From Lutjanus erythropterus (Eukaryota > Chordata > Actinopteri > Lutjaniformes > Lutjanidae), in NCBI GenBank assembly GCA_020091685.1, contig CM034610.1, positions 26,882,094 through 26,946,093 of the forward strand: a stretch of 64,000 nt of DNA, in the 5' to 3' direction. Below the pieces are notes generated by a model, which worked only from the letters and a program-made list of their open reading frames with translations, made no database searches and was not told where the DNA came from. A program made the translations under genes and the position numbers. Shown here piece by piece: positions 51,216 through 63,412 of the stretch. How positions within the stretch are numbered: the stretch's first letter is position 1; each line of letters opens with the position of its first letter.

Positions 51216-52024
51216 TGACAGCTGCAGCACGGAGGCGTAAAACGATATCAGTTTGAGTGTACACCATATTTACAATATTGCAACCACTTTAACTTGTTGT
51301 CAGCCTTTTCTCAAAGAACACAGGAGTTTCTGGACTAATGCTGCCTCAGACGGTTAGTTTGTGTTATTGTGCGACTGCCGTGAATCCAAACTAACCCTTT
51401 AAAACACGGAGTTTAATAGTCTAATATCCTTTGGAAGTTTGTGCATTGTTGTTGCATTCATGAAATCAAAACTGGCTGGTGCAACACATTCTTGTCACTC
51501 GCAGCATAAAATGATTATCTAAATAGATGTCAAGTTAGATCTCAAGGTTTCACATCTTGCACATCTCGCTAATCTACAACTGCAGTCACTGGAATGAGTA
51601 AATTTCAGGTCAAGGCTGAGGAGTTTATGATAAATTGGTTCGACATTTGAGATAAGCTGCCTGTTATCAGATTTGAGGGCAGCTGGCACTGGCAGTGACT
51701 AACTACTACTGCCTCTTTCGATCTAAACAAAACGCCATAATGCAACCCGCGCTGAATCTGAATCTCTCTCTTAACCACATACAATAAATATCACATGATG
51801 AACCATCCTGCCCTCCTATCCTGTATTCATGTCTTGTTCTTTGTGATTTCATTTTCTTTAAACACATTTCTGTTCTTTTAATTTGCACTTTAATCTTTTA
51901 ATGCTGTTTTTCTTTATCTTTTAAAATGTTTCATGCATCATCATGAAGCACTTTCAGTGTGAAATGTGCTACACTAAGAAACTTGCTTACCTCCAAAAAA
52001 AAAGATCCATCATCACTATTACCA

Positions 52025-52150
52025 GAGACGGGAAGTAACTAAGTACAAATACTGCCTGTACATTGCTTGAGTATTTCTTTTTCTGACGGTTTTTATTTTG
52101 ACTCCCTACATTTTAACACAAATATCTGAACTTTCTGCTTCTTGCTTTAG
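52025..52150. repeat. common ACTTAAGTA-type fish repeat
   Basis: GGGAAGTAACTAAGTACAAAT and GACTCCCTACATTTTAACAC, related to 26265-26400. Confidence 0.55.
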
Positions 52151-52439
52151 TTTAGACGAAACCAATGTAAAAAGCTGTTAAAGCGTTAACGACAGAAAAG
52201 ACGTAATGAGACGAGAACGATGTTATGAGACATAACAAGATGGAAACAACAAAAGATGTACCAAGATGAACGAGACAAAAAGAAGAGAAAAGCTGTAGCA
52301 GGACATAACGAGTATCTGTACTTCTACTTGAGTGAAGAATCTGTACTTTTGCGACATCCGGTTATGACTGTTATTATTACAAACTTAATATCTATAGTCA
52401 GAAGTTCAAGGAAGAAAGGTCAAAAGTTGGCAAGATAAC

Positions 52440-52620
52440 TTGAGCACCTGCCGCTGTTGACGAATGGAAACAAACAGACGAGAGACGAGCGTTTGACGCG
52501 CCCGGGCACCGGATTGTTGCCACACTCAGATCTGATAAAGCACCTCCGACAACCAATTAAACCGCTTTGTTGATTGGAATGTGACTCAGCTCATTCCTGC
52601 ACAGAGATAGTGGCAGATAA
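52440..52620. promoter_or_regulatory. candidate intronic regulatory element
   Basis: A GC-richer patch with CTGATAAAGC (GATA core), GTGACTCAGCT (AP-1/MARE-like), ACCAATTAAACC and GCGCCCGGGCACC. It looks unique between repeats. Function is inferred from motif content only. Confidence 0.25.
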
Positions 52621-53400
52621 AAAAAAGTGGTACACAACACATATGCACATCCTGGGGATTTCTTCTGTATAAATAGGAATAGATATGAACTCTCGCTGCA
52701 ACGCCAGCACCAAGAGGAAAAAAAGAAAAAAGAAAAAAGAAACACTTATGTATCCTGCCTACACAGCAAATAAAACACACTGTCTGATTAAAAATACGTG
52801 CCCCAGCACACCCGCACACCAACTTAATTGAGTCTTTCCACTTGTGTGTGTAAGCCTGCTACTTGGGTATGTACTAGAGGAACACTGCATATTTTCTTTG
52901 CACTAATTACAGCCTGTTTCCCCTCTGAAATACAGTCTCATCCCGCTCCTCTTTACATTTTACAGATATACACAAAGTGGTGCACTGAAAAACACGCTTG
53001 TCAACCGCAACACTAAGTGCTGCTTCCCTGCATAATTTTTAACCCCACTGTAAAAATAAACTTATTTGTTCCAGTCTGACTTAAAATTTTAAGTTCACTG
53101 AGTTTGAAAAGACAGGTTGAAGTAATTAGTAGTGATTAAAAACAAATCAACTTATTTTAGTCAAATAAACTTTACATTAATTCAGTTGTACACAACAAAA
53201 CGTGTTGAATAATCTTAATATTTTAAGTTGAACCAACAACTCTTCAGTCACACTAACAACCATTACAGACAAATCAATCATACACATCCATTCATTCAGC
53301 TCATCTCATTTCAAGTCAAAAGATTTAAGCGTCCTAGAAGCGTTAACTAGAAATTAACTTAATAAGTTTGTTTTAATCTTTAATATCGTAAAGCTAAGAC

Positions 53401-53780
53401 TTTCTTGTCATCATGCTGTACGCTTGTGATGATGTCATGATGTGCTGTACAAAACATGGCACAACATGCCGGAAGACCGCCCCAAAATGGCTGCACAGAC
53501 ATCATTGTTTGTCAGATCCGGTTTTAAACGATCTAAAATAAAGGCCATAATTACTAGAGCGTTCTTGTTTTTTTGGGGTTTTTTTGCAGCTCAAAGGCTT
53601 CTGTGTTTCGCGTCATCATGTTGTACACTTGTGATCATTTTGTTACACTATCTGCAGCACAAAACATGGCACAACACGTCGAAGGATTGCCCCAAAATGG
53701 CCGCAGAGAGATCATGAATTGCCAGATCCTGTTTTAATTGATCTAAAATAAAGGCCGTAATAACTGGAGCATTCATTTTT
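53401..53780 (+). repeat. tandem duplication of about 210 bp
   Basis: Two head-to-tail copies offset by 210 bp. AAAACATGGCACAACA occurs at 53451 and 53661, and CCCCAAAATGG and GATCTAAAATAAAGGCC occur in both. The copies differ by scattered substitutions and a poly-T insertion. Confidence 0.85.
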
Positions 53781-53924
53781 CTGACCTAGTTTAACAGGTG
53801 TTACACTGTATCTGGTTTCCTTCATGTGTGAATTTGTGTCAGACATTGCTCGCACAGTGGTGCAACCCATGAATCAACTGAGCCCATTTTATTTTCCACT
53901 TGCATACTGCCACTAGGACAGATA

Positions 53925-54825
53925 AACAGTCATTTCAGCAACGTGTCGTATCATTTGTACGCAGACGACATCAAGTTGTACTTTTCATTTCGACCTGATG
54001 AGCTTCAGAAGCTGTCTGTGCTGGCAAATTATTTTCTGCAATTAAACGTGGACAAAACTGAAATTTTGACACCCTTCAGCCAAAGATCTGACAGAACAGC
54101 TGTAGCCTATCCTCATCTTGCCCCTCTGGTCTGCGTGATCTTGGTGTAATTTCTGACCAATCTATGAGTTTCAACACTTAGATAAGGATGCTGACTCGAT
54201 CATGTTTCTCTCATCTAAGGAGCAGAGCCAAACTTAGGTCAGTTGTGTCAAAAAATGAAATGCAGATGCTACATGCATTTATCTCGTCACTTTTAGACTA
54301 CTGCAATTATCTTTTCTTTGCTGCTGCTAGGCTCTGAACACAATCCACACATATTACGCCTATTTTAGCCCCTTTGCACGGTCTTCCTGTTAATTATAGA
54401 ATTAGTTTTAAAATGGTATTGCTCTGTTTTACAGCCTCTACATGGCCTTCCTCCACAGTACGTTATTGACATCCTACAACCCCAAACTACGAGCTGTCAG
54501 ATCCTCCATTCAGACTCCTTTAACTGTTCATCAGACACATTTCACGACTCGGGGAGATTGTTCTTTCCAATCAGCAGCCCCAAACCTTCCAAACAAATAA
54601 TAGATCAATAAATAATATCTAGATCTTTGGACTGTATGGACATTTTTAAAGGAGCTGCCTTTTTGTGAATCACTTTATATTCTAAACTAGTGCTTTTATC
54701 TGCCCTCCCTGGTGTTTTATCTTAATTGTATTTATTTGAATTATCTTTTATCTTATTTCTTTGACTGTGAAGCACTTTGTGACTGTTGTCTGTGAAAGGT
54801 GCGATATAAATAAACTTGCATGCTT
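53925..54825 (+). mobile_element. L2/CR1-like LINE remnant (3' end of reverse transcriptase and tail)
   Basis: A short frame reads YHLYADDIKLYFSF and NYFLQLNVDKTEIL, which is the reverse-transcriptase YADD motif and the following conserved block. Downstream, frameshifted fragments resemble the RT C-terminus (ALHGLPPQYVID-like at about 54435-54475). It ends with GTGAAGCACTTTGTGACTG and GATATAAATAAACTTG, the usual 3' tail. It has multiple frameshifts and stops and a truncated 5' part, so it is not active. Confidence 0.85.
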
Positions 54826-56133
54826 TTAAATAATTCAGGAAATTACATCAGAAAAAGCAAAAATACCAGTATAGACACTGGGGAAATATTTCTATTGCAA
54901 ATTAAACTATCAAAGCACCTTTGCACTCTGCTCATAAAAATGAGCACATCTCATATAATGAAACATGAATATGGTTCAAATAACTCTGAAATATTTTGTT
55001 TATGTTTCTATTTATGACATAATTTTACCACTCTTGTCAATTAGAACATTTTATTGGCTTACTTAACCTTTTAGCTTAGGTTGCATAGATTTTAGGGATA
55101 TGAACCATTTCAAATGACATCTCAGTAAGTAATAATACCTGTGTAGGCACTGGCGGAGTCTAAGGGGTTAAAACCAGGGTGCACTTATACAAGTTTATCA
55201 CCCGAAATTAATCTAAAATAAAATCAGGGACCCCGTTTCAAGTAAGTTCACAATTTAAAAAAAAACCCTGAAACTCATAAGTCATAACTTCCACTGGTTA
55301 GCCCACCTAGTTTTCCACCCAGGCTGCTATGACTCAGACAGAGTGGGGTATCAAACCCCCTTTCATCCCCCCACCTTACAACAAACAACATCCATCTTTG
55401 TGGTACGAGTTGGTGGAACCTGGTACTGACACCAAAATGATTCACGGTCATATGTAGTAAAAATGCGCATGCTGCACATCTGAGGCTTTCGGTAAAAGCT
55501 TCCTGCAAACATATAGATGCATTTAGTGTTTCAGTAGGAAAATAACAATCATTATGTTACTTACTGGCATGGTGGGTGGAGCATGCAGGATAATATTGAT
55601 ATCGCCAAAGCGCCCATTAAATGTAATTCCTTTCCTCACTACTCTCAGATGACTCTCAACACTGTCTGCACTGTCTGGGCTCTCGCTAAATACTGAATTT
55701 CTTCACAGATTTAATTTATGCACCTCTTCCTTTTTCACACGTGTGCTATCTCACGTTTCAATTTTGCTCGAGTGTTTTGACAAACTGTGTCAGAGACCCG
55801 GGTCAGGGTGCAACACCTCTCTCACTCATGGTGCCATGTAGTAAAGCAGATGTGTGAACACCTGCACTGGAGTGCACGCAGGCACAAACCTAACAGGGCT
55901 TCTATTTCTCTGTGAAACTAGCAGGTCCCCTGTTTGTTTTTGTCTCTGTATGTCTAAAAATACTTTGCAGATTTGCTTCACGTTGTTTCCTTTTTCTTTG
56001 CCTTAATGTGTGTAAGTGCACGCACATACTGTACAAAGTACATTACAGTGCGTAGGAGGGGTGTGATAATGCCGATGCAGCATTGATGAAAGCTTCGTGC
56101 CACTGAATCGATCATGTACATAAGTATATATAC

Positions 56134-56138
56134 TGTGT

Positions 56139-56177
<39 letters not shown>
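56134..56177. repeat. (TG)n microsatellite
   Basis: 44 bp of TG with one GAG interruption. Confidence 0.95.
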
Positions 56178-56179
<2 letters not shown>

Positions 56180-56399
56180 AGATGAAGTGAAGAGAGTGTG
56201 GGCTGAAATCTGACCTTTGATCTGATCAGACATTTCAAAGAGAGAGCCGTCACTGCAGCTGCCTGTGAGATCTGAGCTCCTCTTTGTTGGCTATTAAACA
56301 CTCTTGTTCAAACCCCCCCAGAGCTGCTCACATTAACCACGTGGCCTTCGCGGAGAAACGCTTAGAACACGCTGTGGTCAGTATGATGTGGCCGTTTTA

Positions 56400-57400
56400 A
56401 TATTCAATAAAACTTTCTCTGAAGGTCTACAATGCATTATAAGCACATTACCGACACATAATAGTGCATTTATAAGGCTTTACAAAACTCTTTATAAACA
56501 TTTATAATCATGCATGACAATGTATAATACATCATGTTCACCGCTTATAATACTTTATTAATCTTTCTATAAGTTCAGCATTTATAATGCTTCATACCTC
56601 CATGCCGAGGTGAAGGCCATGTCTATAATGCATTGTAACTACATTCATACAACATTATAATGCATTTTTAAGGTTTTATACACGTTTTTAATCAGGCATG
56701 ACAACTTACAACAAGGTTTAAGAGGAATTATAAATGGTTGACATATTGCCCTCAGTATTCATAATGCTTTGTGCCTTTATGCCGAAGTAACAACAGCATA
56801 AAAGAAGAATGTCAATCCTGGGTTACACAGCACATTATAACTGCCATAACTTTAGTCATAAAGCCACATACAGAACTGCTGTAACTTACAAACATATAAA
56901 GCTTTATGAATGCTGAACTTACAACATATTATGTCCACCGCTTATAATGCTTTATAAACCTGATTATAAGTTGCCATTCATGTTTATGAACATTTATAAA
57001 ATCTCCACCACTTATAATATGTTATAAACCATGTTATAATCTGCCATGCATGATTACAAGCATTTATAAAATCTCCACCACATATAATATGATTTACAAT
57101 GTATTATAAGTTGTCACGTATGATTATAAACATTTATTAAATCTCCACTACTTATAATACTTTATAAACCTTGTTGTGCATGATTATGAATGTTTATAAA
57201 ATCTCCACCATTTACAACAACATCTGTAAAGTATTATAAGTTGTCATGCATGATTATGAGCATTTATAAAACTTCCACCACTTATAATGCTTTATAAAAC
57301 TTGTTAGAAGTTGGTGTGCATGATTCTAAATATTGAAGCATTACGAAGGCATTATAATGTTTTATGACTGCGCTTATAATGCATTATAGACATGAACTTA
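56400..57400. repeat. AT-rich satellite array with a 70-bp period
   Basis: Clear 70-bp units start at 57001, 57071 and following: ATCTCCACCACTTATAATAT ... GCATGATTA ... CATTTATAAA. The upstream part is more diverged, with many TTATAATGC, GCTTTATAA and CATTATAATGC words. It is rich in short palindromes such as TTATAATGCATTATAA-like sites. Confidence 0.9.
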
Positions 57401-58369
57401 AGAGAAAGCGTTCCGCGTATTCTTACAAACGTGTCGCTGTGTGGTTGTATTTTCTGGAAGAAGTATATTCATGGTTCTTAAAAGAAACGTACAAACTGCA
57501 TCATGTCTCTGCCCTCATGGGGTGGGGGGGGCATGAGGGGGCTTTTCACACTCTGCAGTCCACACCCTGTCACACTCTGCTTCTGCTACATGCATGAAGC
57601 ACTTTCAGCCAAACACAAAAAGGTGTCAAACTGTTCTCACACCAAACAGTCAGTGTGTTGAGCTTTGCTACCTGCTCACTTTAAGCATTTTGTTTTGCTT
57701 TATTTTTGCGGTGGCTAATTATCAATTTGAAAAAAAGGATTTCCAAGAGCTACACTTAATAGTTTGAAAAAAACAGGCTCAATTAAATTTCTAAACATGT
57801 CATTACTTCATTGGTTGTTTTTTGAATTTCCAACAAGAAATTTGAAGTCCACTTCAACTCGAACTCATCATGTCGTGATTTATTGGAAACAGCTCTCACT
57901 TTCTGAAAGCTGAGGAGGGGGTTAGTCAGTAGCTGTGCATGCTGAAGTGTGGAGGACGGGGGGGTTGATGCCAGGTGGCTCCCAGCGTCTGCAGCAGTGT
58001 GGCTTGTGGTTGGCGAGGGAAGCTCAATCACGTATCATTAGTGACGTGTGAGGCACATGAAATTCCACAAATGTAGTCATGAAAGATGTGACGTGGTTGT
58101 ATAGTTAGCCACAAACTGCGCAGTTTCTTACAAAACAAACAGGGTTTCTGCAGGTTTAAACAAATAAAATTGAGAACTTTTAAAGACCTTTTTGAATGCA
58201 ATTTAAGACTGATTTCATACAGAGGCCATGAAGGAAAATCTGATTAACTGCTGGTGTGGTTTCATATAGTAACACCTCAATGTACAGTTTTATTGTTTAT
58301 AATTCATATCGTAGTAACACGCTGTATGAAATGACTAACAAAATAGAATCTGAGAGACAGTACACTAAT

Positions 58370-58770
58370 AAAACATAACAAGCCGTACTTTGTATCAAAT
58401 CAGAAAAAAATAAAAATATGTTCTTTATTAGACATTAAACAAACACAACTATACCCCGAGTAGAGACAATTAGAGAATTAGAGCAAACAGAACTGTGCTG
58501 TAAACTAAAAAGTGTGGCAAATAATACACTTTAGTTTACAGTACAGTTCTGTTGCAATGTGTCAACAATTACCCACAAATAAATCCTAATAAGGGTCTCA
58601 TAAAGGGTCTAATACTGTGTAATAAAGAACATAATTATATTTTTTGTCAAATTTCATACAAAGTACACTTGCTACATTTTATTACTGTATAATTGTGTTT
58701 GTTAACTGACTAATAAAGAATATATTTCAATTTTTTGTCTAATTTAACACAAAATACAGCTTGTTATGGT
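58370..58770. mobile_element. fold-back (palindromic) element
   Basis: The inner hairpin is at 58488-58551: CAGAACTGTGCTGTAAAC is mirrored by GTTTACAGTACAGTTCTG around a loop of a few bases. Outer arms at about 58371-58431 and 58618-58680 also pair (GTACTTTGTATCAAATC with the complement of GAAATTTCATACAAAGTAC; ATGTTCTTTATTA with TAATAAAGAACAT). Noncoding. Confidence 0.75.
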
Positions 58771-60659
58771 ACAACAAATTAAAGAGTGGACGCAAACATT
58801 TCACAAGATAGTTTCTGATATGTTCACGGACCTGTGTTTTTTTTTTTTAAGCGTTGAGTTTGACGTGATGCTCCTTCCTGCAGCGCTAACATTAGCTTAG
58901 CTCATTATGTTAACACAACATTGAACCTGACTGACAAGTTTTTCTCAGAACTATATATTAATCCTCCATAAATATATATTTCTGGAGGATTTCTGCTTGT
59001 TGTGTGAGAGCTCCAATTAGATCTGACTGGGCTGCAGAGTTTGCATTATTGGTTCCATGTTGGTTTTGTCTTGTAGCTGTTACAGACGGACCAAGACACA
59101 TTTTTTACCGAAAAGTTTGACCTGTTAAACAACAATTTAACAATGGCACTTTTAAAATTGAGTACAGCATTCCAAATAGCGAGCTGGAGTCATAGGCCGT
59201 ATATTAAATGGGTTGAAACCTTATTTAATGTACAATCTATGGTTCTCCAGACTCGGGCAAGCTCAGGCAGGCTGCAGAAATACTGCAGGAGTGCAAGACA
59301 AGTGCAACATTGTAATTTGACAATAACAAGCTACTTGTCCTCCACTGTAACGCGATTAGCTGTTTATAACTATCAGTTGTCTGTCGATGAAAAGTTAACA
59401 CTCTGGAGTTTGAGTTCAGTGACTGTCTGCCAAACTCCATTTACATATTGCTCAATTTAACCGTTATAAACATCTAATCCTTCTAAAAGATTAGTAACGA
59501 TTTTTTTATGACTCATAAACAGATACTTACTCATTTGTAGAACATTTGGCATTAATTTGAACTCTAACTAATGTGAAATGGGCACCAAATACCACAAGCT
59601 ACAGGCTGGAACATAAATTCATAGGAACACTGCAGCTGAAGTGTTGCTGTCAGAGAAACAAATATTTCAACTTAGTCTGTTTCCTTAATCTCTGATGACA
59701 TATCATGGTAATTTTTAAAAATTTATTATGGTAACTATACACAGATTTCTCCTTTAAGAACTCATGAAAACCCTGGAAGGACAGGAAATAAGTGATGAAG
59801 AGGTGAAACATTACAAAAACAAGAATGTTTTGTGACTAATGGAAGATAAAAGTTGCCTGTATTTCACTCGAGAAGCCTTGGAAGCTTCACAGTCAAACTT
59901 GTTTACTGACAAAAGCCTCAATTTCAAATAATTTCCCTCAACAGACTCTCCTCCAGATTATGTATTACCGACGATTATTAGGGCAAAAGTGGCGTGTTAA
60001 TATGCTCCACTAACAAACACATACAAGATCTTCCATAAATCTGTGCAGTTTACACTAAATGGGCCCAATTACAAGAAAAAGCACCAGGAAACGCAGTATA
60101 GAGTTTTCAGTGGGAGTGAGTGATATTGTTGAGTAAAACCAAAAGGTGACCAAGGTCTGGAAAAAACAGTAGGCTTCCACCACACACTCAGTCAAAAAAA
60201 ATACGCTCTACACTGACACGCCGTTTACTTTCAGTTTTCTCCCCATCGAAACACTTCTGGGGTTTCATTGTGTGGGAGTCAGCTGCCCAACCTGCTGTGG
60301 TTTCTACTTTTTTTTTTTTTATTCTATTTTTTTCTACCTGTAACACCTTGTAAACAGCCTGGCTGGGGGCAGCTTGACACCAACATGTGCTACTTTCCTT
60401 CCTCTCAGCACAAGTTAAGCACATCCCTGTCTTGTGTTGGCTGTAAGTGGCACAGAGACGAGTGCAGGATCTTCACAATGTTTCATGTGTGAGGAGATGA
60501 AAGACAGAACGCACAGAAAAGACGAGATGTCCAACAAACGCACAGAGACATGAGGAAATGGACAGGCGGGTGTCCTTCACTGTGCTAACACTGCCCCCTA
60601 CTGCTCACACTGATCCTGAGCAACAAACAGTGGAGCTACAGATGAATGCACATGTAGAA

Positions 60660-61790
60660 CACACTCAAAAACAAGGGTTCCAAGACAGTTCTTCCTGAAG
60701 AGCTGAGGTTCTACCCAGAACCATCTGCTTCTGAAGAATCCTTTATTGAAGAAAAGGGTTTTGCCAGTTGTTCTTTGTCAGACTAAGGGTTGCATTAAGA
60801 ACTGTTTTCTTTCAGAGAACCTTTTTGGAGGAAACAGTTCCTCAAAGACTGTTGAAATCCTTGAAATCCAACTCTTTTGTAAAGGGTTCTTTTAACTATA
60901 ATATAAAAGGGTTGATAGAACCTCGTCGGTGGGTTCTAGATAAAATCCTTGGAATATAAAAAGGTTAATCTGTAGAACCCACTGAATGTGTGTGTTCTAG
61001 GTAAAACCTATGGAATATTAAAGGGTTCTCGGTAGAACCCCCTGAGTGTGTTCTAAATGAAACCCTTAAAATATGAAAAGGTTCTTGATAGAACCCTCTG
61101 AGTGTGTTCAAGATAAAAAAAAAAAACCTTGGAATATAAAAGGGTTCTTGACAGAACTTCATGGGTTGGTTCTAGATAAAATCTTTGGAATCTAAAAGGG
61201 TTCTCAATAGAAGTCCTTGTGTGTGTTCAAGATAAACCTTTGGAATATAAAAAGGGTTCTGTACAACCCCTTGTATGGGTTCTAGATAAAACTCTTATCT
61301 AAAAATGTTGACTGTAGAACCCAGTGACTGTGGTCTCAGTGAAACCCTTAGAATCTAAAAACATTCTTGGAAGAACCCTCTGAGTTTGGTGTAGATAAAA
61401 CTCTTGGAATTGAAAAAGGTTCTCGGTAGAACCTCATTTGTGGGATCTAGATGAAACCCTTGGAATTTAAAATGGTTGTCAGTAGAACCCCCTGACTGTG
61501 TTCTTGATAAAACCCTTGAAATATAAAAGGGTTCTCTGTAGAACCCCTGGGTGGATGCTTGTTAGCATCCTTGGAAGGTAGAATGGTTCTTGATAGATCC
61601 CCATTGAGAGTTCTGGGTGGAACCATTACACCGTAGAAGTTCTAGGTATAACTCTTTATGTTGGTTTCAAGGTAGAACTCCCTGAAAGGGTTCCAAGTGG
61701 AACCAGGAACCAAGAAAGTTTCTCCTATGGCAAGAAGCTGAAGAAACCTTTTTTATGGTTCTAGTGAGCACTTATATGTCTAAGAGTGTA
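60660..61790. repeat. 56-bp satellite array with a hairpin in each unit
   Basis: About 13-18 diverged units of roughly 56 bp. A unit reads AAAGGGTTCTCGGTAGAACC then CCCTGAGTGTGTTCTA, GATAAAACCC and TTGGAATATA. Each unit contains the inverted pair GGTTCT...AGAACC separated by about 4-5 bases. Confidence 0.93.
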
Positions 61791-62065
61791 GAGTTTATAG
61801 TAAATGCAGCTTGTGTGCAGAACCGATAGGACTCTTTGTTAATGTTGAGTTTGAACCCAGTGATGGAGAACTTGTCTGGGTTCTAACGAGGCCCCTGGTG
61901 GTCAACCTGAGCACATCACAGCAGGAGAATGAAGATACAGAAGAGTAAAACATTTCTCCTCTCCATCACTACCTTTACTCCTGCTCTCCTTCCATCGCTC
62001 CTTGTTTTATTTCCTCCCCTCCCTTCCTCCCTCCCTCCTCCCAGAGATCGGCTGTGGTCACTTAC

Positions 62066-62127
62066 TGCTCGTCTCCCACCTTCTTTATCCACTCCACATC
62101 ACACTGCTTGCACGGAGAAGTCATTTC
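62066..62127 (-). CDS. tbkbp1: tbkbp1 exon upstream of the TBK1-binding domain (first exon of the gene inside the window)
   Basis: 62-nt exon encoding EMTSPCKQCDVEWIKKVGDE plus two bases of the next codon. The acceptor is CTACTTCGGCAG|GAAATG, with a branch-like CTAAT about 20 nt upstream; the donor is GAGCA|GTAAGTG. Phase 0 enters and phase 2 leaves, so the last codon completes as Gln with the first base of the exon at 49157. The junction reads VGDEQ|VNLALAY, equivalent to the mammalian VGDDQVNLALAY, which supports direct splicing across the 12.9-kb intron. No further coding exon was found between here and base 64000, so the N-terminal coiled-coil part of the protein lies outside the window. 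Confidence 0.88.
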
Positions 62128-62295
62128 CTGCCGAAGTAGAGCGTGAAATTAGATTAGCATGCAGGTGCTGGTAGAATATTGGACAAAATCTGACAGCATG
62201 AGCCGACCGAGACAACATGTTTGAAGGTAACGTCGTCAGGAAGGAGGTGGTCGTGTGTGGAAACAGGTTCCAGTCACTGATCGTTTTCATTCATG

Positions 62296-62312
62296 TTGTG
62301 TGTGTGTGTGTG
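62296..62312. repeat. short TG run
   Basis: TGTGTGTGTGTGTGTG-type tract in the intron upstream of the tbkbp1 exon at 62127. Confidence 0.9.
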
Positions 62313-62472
62313 TTTGTGTGCATATACATGTGCAACTTTGAGGTCTTATGTGTGTGGATCAAGTCAGTCAAAAGGCCCAAATCTTCAGCAGTATTTCTCC
62401 AACAAAGAGAGGAATTACTTTATCGGGCAATTTCAGATTTTGTTCTTGTTTTAATGACTGCTAAAGAAGAAC

Positions 62473-62761
62473 TTAAAGGGACAGTTCACCCCAAAATCTG
62501 CACAATTATCTACTGGAACTACTTTTCTTCAACCGGAAAGAAAGTAGTTCCTCCATGAAACTTCTCAGAACAAGGTCTGTTGATTATCTTGAGTGACTGG
62601 GTCATGATTTTTGGAAAGAAACACTATTTTGGAGTGCCATTCTACTGGAGAAAAAGCAGACATCTTTATGGCTGACTCTGTTCTAATGGATAAATAGCAC
62701 TGCAGGCCAGGGGGGAAATATATGTATGTATATTTGATTGTAGGGTGAACTGTCCCTTTAA
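62473..62761 (+). mobile_element. MITE with TTAAAGGGACA termini (intact)
   Basis: 289 bp from TTAAAGGGACAGTTCACCCC to GGGTGAACTGTCCCTTTAA. Shares AAAGAAAGTAGTTCCTCCATG and CAAGGTCTGTTGATTAT with 27628-28127 and the fragment at 4280-4400. Noncoding. Confidence 0.88.
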
Positions 62762-62885
62762 GGAATAGTTGGACATGATGAGTTATTATCTTTTTTTTAA
62801 TTGAGACTGAGATGATTGATACCACTCTTTGTCAGTAGGATAAATATATGTGCACTGCCAGGGGCTGGTTAACTTAGCTTTACAC
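62757..62885 (+). repeat. common percomorph repeat, family D
   Basis: TTTAAGGAATAGTTGGACAT then GAGACTGAGATGATTGATAC. Diverged copy. Confidence 0.55.
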
Positions 62886-62926
62886 AAAGATTTGTCACAG
62901 GCAGGCCTGCAAATGACATTTATTTT

Positions 62927-63160
62927 ACTGTAAATTAATCTGCCAATTTTCTCAATTAATTGACTCATAAAAAATTGTGAAAAATATTTCTCAAAAGCCC
63001 AAGATGATGTCCTCAAATGTCTTGTTTTGTCCACAACTCAAAGATATTCAGTTTACTGTCAGAGAGGAGTGAAGAAACCAGAAAACGTTAGTCAATTATC
63101 AAAATGGTTGGTGATTAATTTAATCGTAGATACATAATCAATTAATTAATCGGTAGCAAC
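62927..63160 (+). repeat. interspersed repeat, family A
   Basis: Second plus-strand copy of the family at 11950-12175. Long near-identical blocks cover the TCTTGTTTTGTCC and TTCAGTTTACTGTCAGAG segments. The ends are AATTAAT-rich. Confidence 0.65.
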
Positions 63161-63269
63161 ACTTCTACAGCTCAGTGATTACACACCTTTTATCTTGTTT
63201 GTGCTTCAGCTTTAGTATAGATAAAACAAAAACGTGAAGTTGTGGTTTTACTATTGGTTATGTGTTCTG

Positions 63270-63412
63270 TTACCTTTGCACAGAGCCAAGCCAGGTCTTC
63301 ACCCCTGTTGTGAAGTCTTCATGCTAAGCTAAGCTAGCCGGCTACTGGCTGTAGCTTCATATTTAACACAAAGCCATGAGAGTGGAATCAATCCTCACAT
63401 CAAACTCGCGGC
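63270..63412 (-). repeat. common percomorph repeat, family D
   Basis: ATGCTAAGCTAAGCTAGCCGG, GGCTGTAGCTTCATATTTAA and CATGAGAGTGGAATCAATCC, the reverse complement of the family's 5' half. Confidence 0.6.

Larger units (their letters stand above)
49752..51784. mobile_element. 2.0-kb element with arms of about 370 bp, TA-flanked
   Basis: The left arm 49752-50124 is the reverse complement of the right arm 51422-51784 with small differences. Examples: TTGTATGTGGTTAAGAGAGA against TCTCTCTTAACCACATACAA; CAAATCTGATAACAGGCAGC against GCTGCCTGTTATCAGATTTG; CATTTTATGCTGC against GCAGCATAAAATG. Both outer ends abut TA, as expected for a Tc1/mariner-type insertion. The interior of about 1.3 kb holds other repeats (family C at 50457-50716 and a repeat at 50815-51215) and no transposase, so the element is nonautonomous and has taken later insertions. 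Confidence 0.85.
49158..62065 (-). other. tbkbp1: tbkbp1 large intron
   Basis: 12.9-kb phase-2 intron, mostly repeats: the inverted-repeat element at 49752-51784, a tandem duplication at 53401-53780, a LINE remnant, an AT-rich 70-bp satellite, a fold-back element near 58.5 kb and a 56-bp satellite at 60.7-61.8 kb. Low-repeat stretches near 49390-49540 and 52440-52620 are possible regulatory sequence. No additional coding exon was recognised, and the flanking exons join in frame without one. Confidence 0.8.

Noticed and set aside
53943-54149. A 68-residue protein gene
   Set aside because: It is a fragment of a LINE reverse transcriptase with frameshifts downstream and a LINE tail.
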